A stretch of DNA of 28,809 nt, taken from positions 1 through 28,809 of the forward strand of contig NW_026516507.1 of NCBI RefSeq assembly GCF_025602895.1. The letters are read 5' to 3'. The position numbers and the translations under genes are program-made. The notes beneath the pieces are model-generated. The model searched no databases. It saw nothing but the letters and a program-made list of their open reading frames with translations, and was not told where the DNA came from. Below, one piece after another: positions 19,771 through 26,913 of the stretch; position 1 is the first letter of the stretch, and each line of letters begins with the position of its first letter. The DNA comes from Polychytrium aggregatum. Lineage: Eukaryota; Chytridiomycota; Chytridiomycetes; Polychytriales.

Positions 19771-21167
19771 TTAGGGACTGACGGCTTTGCAGCGGAGAAT
19801 GGTGATGTCATCCCTCGGTCGATCGTTTCCGTCAGTAGGCACCTTGAGCGCACGATGATCCATCCGGCGATGTTGTTGGGTCCGCGTATTGTGAGGCCAC
19901 GAAGCACAAGCGTCGCTGTTAGTGATCGGCACGACGACGATATCCGAGAGCCAGCAGATGCAGATGCAGATGCAGATGCAGATGCAGACGCAGACGCAGA
20001 CGGAATCACCGGAACCGCAGCAGATCCGAATCGATCGAGGCTCCGTACCAATCCAATTCGCTTGACGACACTGATTCCAGCGGAGACTCGCCCGAATATC
20101 GAGTGCTTGCCATCCAGATGCGGCGTCGGCGCCAGAGTGATGAAAAACTGGCTGCCGTTGGTGTTGGGTCCGCTGCGGCATCGATGTGGTAGCAGTGCAA
20201 AGTTGAATATACTGTCGATTAAACAATCTGCGTTGCAGCACTGAGCAAGGTCTATGAATCCCCTGATCGAATCTGCGCTGCGTCATCGCTGTCTGGAAGT
20301 TGAATGGGGGGGGGAGGAGCATCTTGCCTGTTTGCCATCGATAGGATGCCGGCACCCGTGTGCTTGAGCTCCGGATGAAGCTCGTCGGCGAACTTGGCGC
20401 CGTAGATGCTCGAGCCTCCTCGGCCGGTGCCCGTTGGATCGCCTCGAGGATGCAAAAGCCAGAGCCATTCGTCCGTTTGTCATTTGTCCATCATCAGTTG
20501 GCTGGTGACTTGATCGAGCCTGGATGCGATAGACTGCTGCAGAGAGCACTTACCTCCTTGGATCATAAAGTCCTACCGAACGAGAATCACCATACATTGC
20601 CAGATCGAGAGGGCCATCAGTGAGAGAAGCTGGCATTTGAAGCCTCAGCGCACATGGTTTGAGAGAGAGGCTCGACAGCCAAACGTTGCAGCTATATGGG
20701 AGAGCAAAAATCGATGGAGCGCCACCATGACTTACAGCGATCACTCGGTGGAACTGCGAGCCAATTGTAAAAGTCGACGGTGCGTTGCGTCCAAAGATGG
20801 GTGTTGCCGAAATATCGCAAGCAGATTGGCTGGATTAGCAGCGAATCCATCTGCTTGGAGCACGAACTGGCGGACCCATGATCTGGGCCCAGATCGATTC
20901 TCATGCGGGCACCATGCTTGTGCGGCTCCGCCTGCCTCAAGGGTGTTGATCCAGATCAATGGACTGGTCAAAGTCCTTGGCCTGACGGGACGTCGCCTCG
21001 GCATATATCTGGGTGCAGTGCATCCGGTACAACATCCCAACTAGCGCCGCCGATCCCACCTTAGTGGAGTTGTAGTAGCCTCGCTTGGCGAGCTGGAAAA
21101 AGTTCTCGCACGTCTTTGGGGCATGGTCCCAGTACAGCTCGACGGTGATGGCGCCGACTGTTGCCAT
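19771..21167 (-). CDS. PPIL1: PPIL1-type spliceosomal cyclophilin (6 exons)
   Basis: This is a peptidyl-prolyl cis-trans isomerase of the single-domain nuclear type; PPIL1 joins the activated spliceosome through SKIP/SNW1. Exons (minus): 21167-21060, 20753-20736 (18 nt), 20572-20554 (19 nt), 20442-20328, 20172-20049 and 19842-19771. They are in phase and encode 151 residues. The frame shows [14 protein letters not shown], then the active-site Arg in FHRVIADFMIQGG (R39), then [29 protein letters not shown] and [10 protein letters not shown]. Intron 4 has a GC donor (GCAAGA). The pocket Trp that lines the cyclosporin site in most cyclophilins is His here (H105, TPHLDGKH). The N-terminus is about ten residues shorter than usual. 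The ATG at 21167 gives a workable protein, but the CAACAG just inside it could be an acceptor for an upstream first exon that I could not find. Confidence 0.92.
19954..20002. repeat. GCAGAT/GCAGAC hexamer array in a PPIL1 intron
   Basis: About eight hexamers lie inside the last PPIL1 intron (19843-20048). The last copies change GAT to GAC. Confidence 0.85.
20173..20327 (-). other. GC-AG intron in PPIL1
   Basis: On the minus strand the donor after the exon ending AACAG reads GCAAGA and the acceptor is CCGCAG. The split codon AG|C gives Ser in SMANSGPNTN, which matches the cyclophilin consensus, so the join is well fixed by homology. No GT donor nearby keeps the frame. Confidence 0.85.
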
Positions 21168-22118
21168 CGACGATAACGGAAGCCGAAATGGAGGTGGAAA
21201 CGAAGACGGAAACAGGTGCGGCGATCAGCGGACAAGCTTGGATCGCTGCTGGACAGCGCGGGGAGTGCGCATGCCAGGACGGAGCCAGGTGTGCGTGTGG
21301 CAGGCTCGGACCTGAGGTCTCCAGAACAACGTATGGTCGAGCTGCCATTCTGATGGATGTGGTGGATGGATGGATGCAATGGATGCAATGGATGCAATGG
21401 ATGCGATGGATGATGCGATGGATACGATGGATGTCGCGGGCTTCTCGCCGCAGCCGAGAGCGCATCGCTCTTCTCGCCGAGAGACCTCCTGGTGCGCAGC
21501 AAGCTTCCTTCCTTTTCGGGAGAGGCAGCCACCCAGCAGCCACAAAGTGGCCAGTTCGCCCACAAGCCATCTCCATCGCCTGTTCGACATCCTCAAGCAC
21601 ACTGCCATGAAATGCGTATTACCATGAGAGCCACTCTGCCACGGGTCTCGTTTTGTATGAGTTACTCGCGTGAGAGACAGATGTGAAACACGCAGCCGAG
21701 CGAGAGCAACACCATCCGCATGCTGCAGATCCATCTGCTTGCACAGGAGCCGCCCATCCAAGCAGCGGGAGGCAAGACGACGGCGCCCGGCCACCGAGGC
21801 GGTTCACATCTTCGCAGACTTGCTCGATTATCTCCGAGTCGGCATTGCATCGCCTTGCCCAGCGAATGGCGGATTCTCTCGTTGGGACGCTTGTGCTGGC
21901 CACCTCAGCCAGTCATTGCAGGCGAGAGCGGCGCACCTCGTGGGCATCTCGCCGCGCTCTCGCTCCACACCTCCGCCGCTCTCGCTCATTATTTTGCGAT
22001 CCGTGTTGATTTGGCTGCTCGTCGCGGGTCCTCTGCTTCCCTCCTGTCCACCCGCAGACAAACGCACATCTGTCCCTCGATACCATCACCGCGACCTGCA
22101 GAGCGACATCCCCCCCCC
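21168..22118. promoter_or_regulatory. Divergent region between PPIL1 and PUF60
   Basis: This is about 950 bp between two head-to-head spliceosomal genes. It contains GGATGCAAT 9-bp repeats (21364-21434) and a C8 run immediately before the PUF60 ATG. An untranslated or short coding first exon of PPIL1 may also lie here. Frames on the plus strand from about 21670 are open up to PUF60 but look compositional. Confidence 0.45.
21364..21434. repeat. GGATGCAAT 9-bp repeat cluster
   Basis: Three perfect nonamers at 21372-21398 are flanked by GGAT and GATGCGATG variants on both sides, just upstream of PPIL1. Confidence 0.85.
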
Positions 22119-25100
22119 ATGACGATGGCCGACTCTCCGTTGTTCCAGCACTCTCCCTCCGCCAAGCGATCTGGGTGGGACGAGCACCCATCGGCCAACG
22201 CATCCACATCCGACATCTCGTCGCCGTCCGCCTCCATGGCCACTCCAGTCTCCGATGCGACAGCAACCTCGCCGGCGGCAAAGAAGGCTCGCTATGATCT
22301 CCCTGCTGCTGCAGGCACGTCTCCATCGAGCTCCAGACAGCCTCCGAGTGCTGGCCATCCGCTGCCGGTCCGTGCCTCGCCGGCGGCCCTTCTCCCACTC
22401 ACATCTGATCAGAAGGAGCGGCTGGAGAAGGCCAAGCTGTTTGCCCGAGAGCAGACCATCAAGGTATTGCTGCTTGCTCGCATGACAGTCCCACGCCGTG
22501 GCTCTCTTTAGTTTATCCCGATCGAAACCGGCCGTGTAGCCAACCGGGAAGATCACTCACTTGGCCCATACTCACCTTCCCTCCTCCATCTCCTCCCGAG
22601 CAGATCATGACCGGCCGCTCTGGTCCGCTACCAGCACTTGCCGCGCTGATTCCCACACTTGAGAGCAAAGAGGCTCGCGCCCTTTCTATCCTCTCCCGAA
22701 TCTATGTCGGATCGATCAACTTTGAACTGAACGAATCGCACATCCGGGCCCTATTCCAACAGTTTGGCGGCATCAAGACCCTGAGCATGAACATGGATCC
22801 GGCCACCGGACGGCACAAGGGCTTCTGTTTTATTGAATACGAAACTGTCGAGGCAGCCATGATGGCTCTCGACGTCATGAAGGGCTCCGAAATCGGCGGA
22901 CGGTAAATATCGCTGGCGCTGAACCGATCAAGCATTTGGAGGCTGGGAGGCGTCGGGTGCCTCATGCGAGACTGGAGGATCAGCATCATTTTGTGTCCAT
23001 TTGCCGTCGCGAGCATGCATGATACTGTGGCCCTCTGATGCCTTGAATAGCGATGGCCATCTGGCGGACTTGAGATGCTGTCTATTTGGAGCGATTGGAC
23101 CCGAGAACCCACAAAGATCAGATCAGATCAGATCAGATCAGATTCGTGAGGCACTTGTGGAACTTGTCGACACGAGCACCACCGACGCAGCTGGCTTGCA
23201 TGAGAACACCGATGACATGCAGATGCTGTGAATGCCTCCCAAGCAGCAGAGGAACGAAAGCGAGTGTGCTGATACTGGTCCGTTTTCTCCCGCAGGCAAC
23301 TGAAGGTTGGCCGACCGAACAACTTCAACCCCAACGCCATTGAGCTGCTGCCTCCCGCGGTACCATCTCGTTTATACCTCGCCAACATTAATGAGCACGT
23401 CACCGAGAAAAACATCACGGACATCTTCCAGGCATTTGGCCAGGTTAAAGCCTGTGCGCTCACGGTGAGTGGCGGCAGCATCTCGTTGCCATAGAATATG
23501 AGTTTGCTTTCTCTCCCTCGGCAAAGAGCGCAAGCCGAGCCTTGACCGGTCTCTTGTCACCCGATCAGCCGGATGTCATCAACAAGCGTCACAGGGGCTG
23601 TGGGTAAGTGAGCACATTGTGTCGGTGGTATATGGGTGTATCGGTCGTACATGAGGGAAGATCAACTGGGACAAATATTGCCAGTGAGACAGAGCCCAGT
23701 TTAAAGCCGCTGGTGCGAGCCACTTGCCTATCGATCATTCTGCCCTTAATTTGCCGTGTTGCTCCGATCATGACATGCGCCTACATCTGTCTCTGTCTAT
23801 CTATCTCTATCCCTATCTCTGTCTATCTATCTCTGTCTATCTATCTCTATCTATCTATCTGTCTATCTCCATCTCTATCTCTATCTCTATCTCTATCTCT
23901 CTATCCCTATATCGCATCATCCATCACCCCACTCATATCCTTCCCAATACCACTTGCACCAGTCCCTGACTCGCTGCGCTGACTGCATGCTAGCTCGGTG
24001 CTGATAGCCAGACTGCTGCTCTGACTGTCCGAGACAGTGGCAGAGTTGTGCTGCCACATTGCTTGGACAGTCTTTCGAGCTCTGTTTTGTGCGTTTGATT
24101 CTTCGATAGGCAGTGATGCTCGGCACCGTTCTGGACACTGATGCTGACGAGCACATTCTAACGACTCGTTCGATCCCGTTGCTCGCAGCTTTATCGAGTT
24201 TGAAAGTGAAGATGCTGCTGTAGCAGCGATGGCCAGTATGAACAACTTTGAGCTCGGTGGACTCAGCCTGCGAGTATCCAAATCGATTGTTGGTGGGCCA
24301 ATGGCACCCGGTATGGCCTCGCTCGAAAACCTGCCTCAGTCGAGCGACACACCAACTGCACGTCCTGCAAACCCTGCGATTCCATCGAGTGTTCTGGATG
24401 TTGCCAGCACAATCAACAGCAATATCGGTAAGTTCGTTCCGCACAGTGAGATCTCGGGGTCCGTGATTCTATTCGTTGTGCTTTGCGATCGATTTTGCTA
24501 ATATGCGTCGTCCCGCAGCGCAAAGAGCGGGTCCAAGTGGTCCGACTGGACTCGGTGGTGTCCAAACAGCCTCGAATGGAGTTACTGCGGCCGCGCTGGC
24601 AGCTGCCAAGCTATCCCAAGAGGAGCTGGTGAGCCTAAGTGCGGAAGAAAATGTCACGATTTCGTCAAGCCAGCGATCGCTGCTTATGCAGAAGCTGTCG
24701 CGAACCGAAAGTCAGGTGAGCCGCGCACATGGATCCGTGGAAACCGCGGGGACCTGGTCGGTCAACCCCGAATATCTGAATGGATGTGTGGTCGTTGCTA
24801 AGCATGGCCCACGGGTCATCGGTCGACATGGGTGTAGTGGAGCAGAGGAAGCGATAACTGACAGCATCCACAATCCATGACCCGCTCGATCGTCGTGCGA
24901 CAGATATCAGGTGCAAGTACAGTAATTGTGCTGGAGAACATGGTGACCGCCGAGGAGGTTGATGATGTGCTCGAGGAGGAGATCCGAGATGAGGCTGGTC
25001 GATATGGCAGCATCAAACGTGTGGTGATCAAGGTGCAGCCCAATGATGCCGATGTAGCGATCTATGTCGCTTTTGAGACGATCGACGGTAAGCGTTGGCG

Positions 25101-25438
25101 TCCCTGTGCTGTATAGATCCTCCTTGCGATGGCAGACAATGCACCAATGTGAGCCGGCTGGTCCGCTGCGATGCACGATCATTGCCTTTGTCGCACGATC
25201 CGACAAGCGACCGCATTTGTTGTGCGGGTAGCGATATCAAGAGTGGATGATCTGCCTTGACCAGGCCTGCCTGCTGGATCGGTTGACGCCCACTCCCTCA
25301 AGATCGCTTATGTATGCTCTATCGCTGTTCCCGCTGACAGGTGCCCAGAAGGCTCGCCAGGCACTTGACAAGCGATTCTTCGGTGGCAGACAGGTGCATG
25401 CCTCCTTTTTCGACGCCGCTGCCTTTGCAGCACTCTAA
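22119..25438 (+). CDS. PUF60: PUF60-family poly-U-binding splicing factor (8 exons)
   Basis: PUF60 (fly Half pint) binds U-rich tracts and helps U2AF choose weak 3' splice sites. Exons: 22119-22463, 22604-22902, 23296-23464, 23569-23603 (35 nt), 24189-24427, 24519-24715, 24904-25087 and 25341-25438. They are in phase and encode 521 residues. Residues 1-95 are Ser/Pro-rich and disordered. A helical EKAKLFAREQTIK element follows at ~103-115, matching the family's conserved pre-RRM helix. RRM1 spans ~148-224 (RNP2 IYVGSI, RNP1 KGFCFIEY) and RRM2 ~240-317 (LYLANI, RGCGFIEF). After an Ala/Pro-rich linker comes SSSQRSLLMQKL, then a C-terminal UHM at ~432-518 with the RFF signature (DKRFFGGRQVHASFFD) that binds ULM peptides such as SF3B1's. 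RRM2's RNP1 is split across three exons. The ATG at 22119 follows a C8 run; a second ATG lies two codons downstream. Confidence 0.93.
23116..23143. repeat. GATCA pentamer repeat in PUF60 intron 2
   Basis: Five GATCA copies plus a partial lie in the 393-bp intron 22903-23295. Confidence 0.85.
23786..23910. repeat. TCTA/TCTC microsatellite in PUF60 intron 4
   Basis: About 120 bp of mixed TCTA, TCTG and TCTCTA units lie inside the longest PUF60 intron (23604-24188). The sense strand is pyrimidine-rich, so it could bind polypyrimidine-tract factors, including PUF60 itself. That last point is speculation. Confidence 0.85.
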
Positions 25439-25836
25439 TTCTCATAGACACGACTGCTCGAACGATGACATCCTTCGGCGGCACCATCCAACCCAACTTC
25501 TCCCTTCCCAACACCACCGTCGAAGATAAAGCGCCGGGCCTTTTGGCCTTGCTCCAATCGGTCGCCATATTATGGAGCTACATAAAAATATCCATCACGA
25601 TGGCAACCACGAAGCTCGCCTAGATCGCGGAGCGCTCTTTCGGATCTGGTGTGCTGGATATGCGAATGGAGTGGAGATGGTCAGAGAATCTGCACAGCAA
25701 AGCGTCCCAGCACTTGAGCACCAAATGCTTACAGCGATTCCAAAATGAAATGGGACACCCCCGTTTTTAACCAGGACTGTGCTTTTCTGGAACCTGAATA
25801 CACCCACCCACTCATCGCATTCATGGCCAAGCAAGT
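25439..25836. other. Gap between PUF60 and the Fanzor fragment
   Basis: There is no intact gene. Open pieces in different plus frames lie close to the Fanzor start. One reads from about 25734 (SKMKWDTPVFNQ) to LIAFMAKQ at about 25835, a stretch whose end would abut SKETEVVIAFG of the Fanzor frame if one base were shifted. I infer possible decayed nuclease coding sequence here, not more. Confidence 0.4.
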
Positions 25837-26268
25837 ATGTCCAAGGAGACCGAAGTGGTGATTGCCTTTGGGAATGCCTCCTGGAAGCAAGGGAAGGGAT
25901 ATGCATCCAGTCCCAGGAGACTCAGGTTTGCCAAGTACTTTGAGCAGTTCCACCACCACCAGAGACGACCACCAGACTCATCCGTCTCCAAGATCCATGT
26001 GTGCTCGGTGAACGAGTTCAACACATCCCAGGTGTGCTCACACTGTCGGGAAGCCAAGCGACTCGAGAAGGTCGAGCATCTTGCTATCGAGAACCCACAC
26101 TTTGTCCGGAGCTGTGCAAGCTGCCATACGCTGTGGGATCGAGACGTCAATGCAGCCAGGAACATGATCTCGGTATGCCAGTCGATCATCGCTCATGGAG
26201 ATCGACCGGGCGAATTCAAGACCGTGCTCCCAACCAACGACGAACAACGATTGCAAGATTGCACTTGA
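25837..26268 (+). pseudogene. C-terminal fragment of a Fanzor/TnpB-family RNA-guided nuclease
   Basis: This 143-residue open frame carries the end of a RuvC-type nuclease from the eukaryotic TnpB relatives called Fanzor. Visible motifs in order: EVVIAFGNASW (residues ~6-16); KIHVCSVNEFNTSQVC (~52-67), with a Glu where Fanzors place an alternative RuvC-II catalytic residue; a zinc ribbon CSHC (~67-70) paired with CASC (~93-96); and DRDVNAARNM (~101-110), holding the RuvC-III Asp. The recognition lobe and RuvC-I, normally several hundred residues, are missing. PUF60 ends only 398 bp upstream, so there is no room for them. The Met at 25837 is simply the first in the frame. I read it as a truncated, probably inactive transposon relic. 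Domestication of the RuvC-III and zinc-ribbon part cannot be excluded, since the fragment has no internal stop. Confidence 0.75.
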
Positions 26269-26913
26269 GCAAGCGGCTTGTCTCACTTGTGTGTTCGATG
26301 ATGCCCACAAGATGTGCTGTTGCGGGACGACCCAGTCAGAGTTGGTGTCCTCATACCAGGATCATCATCAACCTCTGTCCAAGAGACCAAATCGAGCCTG
26401 TCCCTGGTCTGCGGACGGATTATTCTTCGTCTGGGTGAGGGGGCGATTTGTGCTGTGGTGCGTTGTGTGCCGTGGTGCGATTTGTGCTGTGGTGGCCACA
26501 ATGAATATCCGCCAGCCAGACACAAACAAAGATATACGAGTGTCAAACTTGCCCATGTGTTCCCACCGAGTGAACTGTTCGCTGGCTGAACAGTGGATTT
26601 GCAAGCAGCTTGCTGGGCGAGGCAACAGCACAGCATCGAGGGGCAACAGCCAGAACCCACCGCCCAAGCACAGAGCTGGTCACGCTGGCAGACTCAGCAC
26701 CCGAGAGGAAGCAAGGGCATTCGCTCAATGCAATCCGGCAAGCAGCCAGACCAAGCCGCCATCTCCTGGCTGCCCAGACCGACAAAAGGCACTCCCCTCA
26801 CCCTTTCCCCTCGTCGTCGTTGTCTCGTTTCGCCCTTTCGGCTCCCTCCTCGCTCTCCTGCCCTCATCTGGCTTTGGTATCGGCACCTTCGTCGCTTCCA
26901 TCCCAACCCCGGC
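26269..26913. other. Region downstream of the Fanzor fragment
   Basis: No supportable gene is present. If the Fanzor element's right end survives it should lie here, including the segment that would encode its guide RNA in intact elements. An imperfect direct repeat with 34-bp spacing is present at 26443-26494. The right part (after ~26780) is pyrimidine-rich and is probably the promoter and leader of the next gene. Confidence 0.45.
26443..26494. repeat. 18-bp direct repeat, 34-bp spacing
   Basis: The sequence GCGATTTGTGCTGTGGTG occurs at 26443-26460 and again exactly at 26477-26494, about 175 bp after the Fanzor fragment stop. Confidence 0.8.

Noticed and set aside
23116..23143. Cluster of GATC sites as a methylation or origin signal
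   Set aside because: It is a plain pentamer microsatellite in an intron with no other supporting feature.
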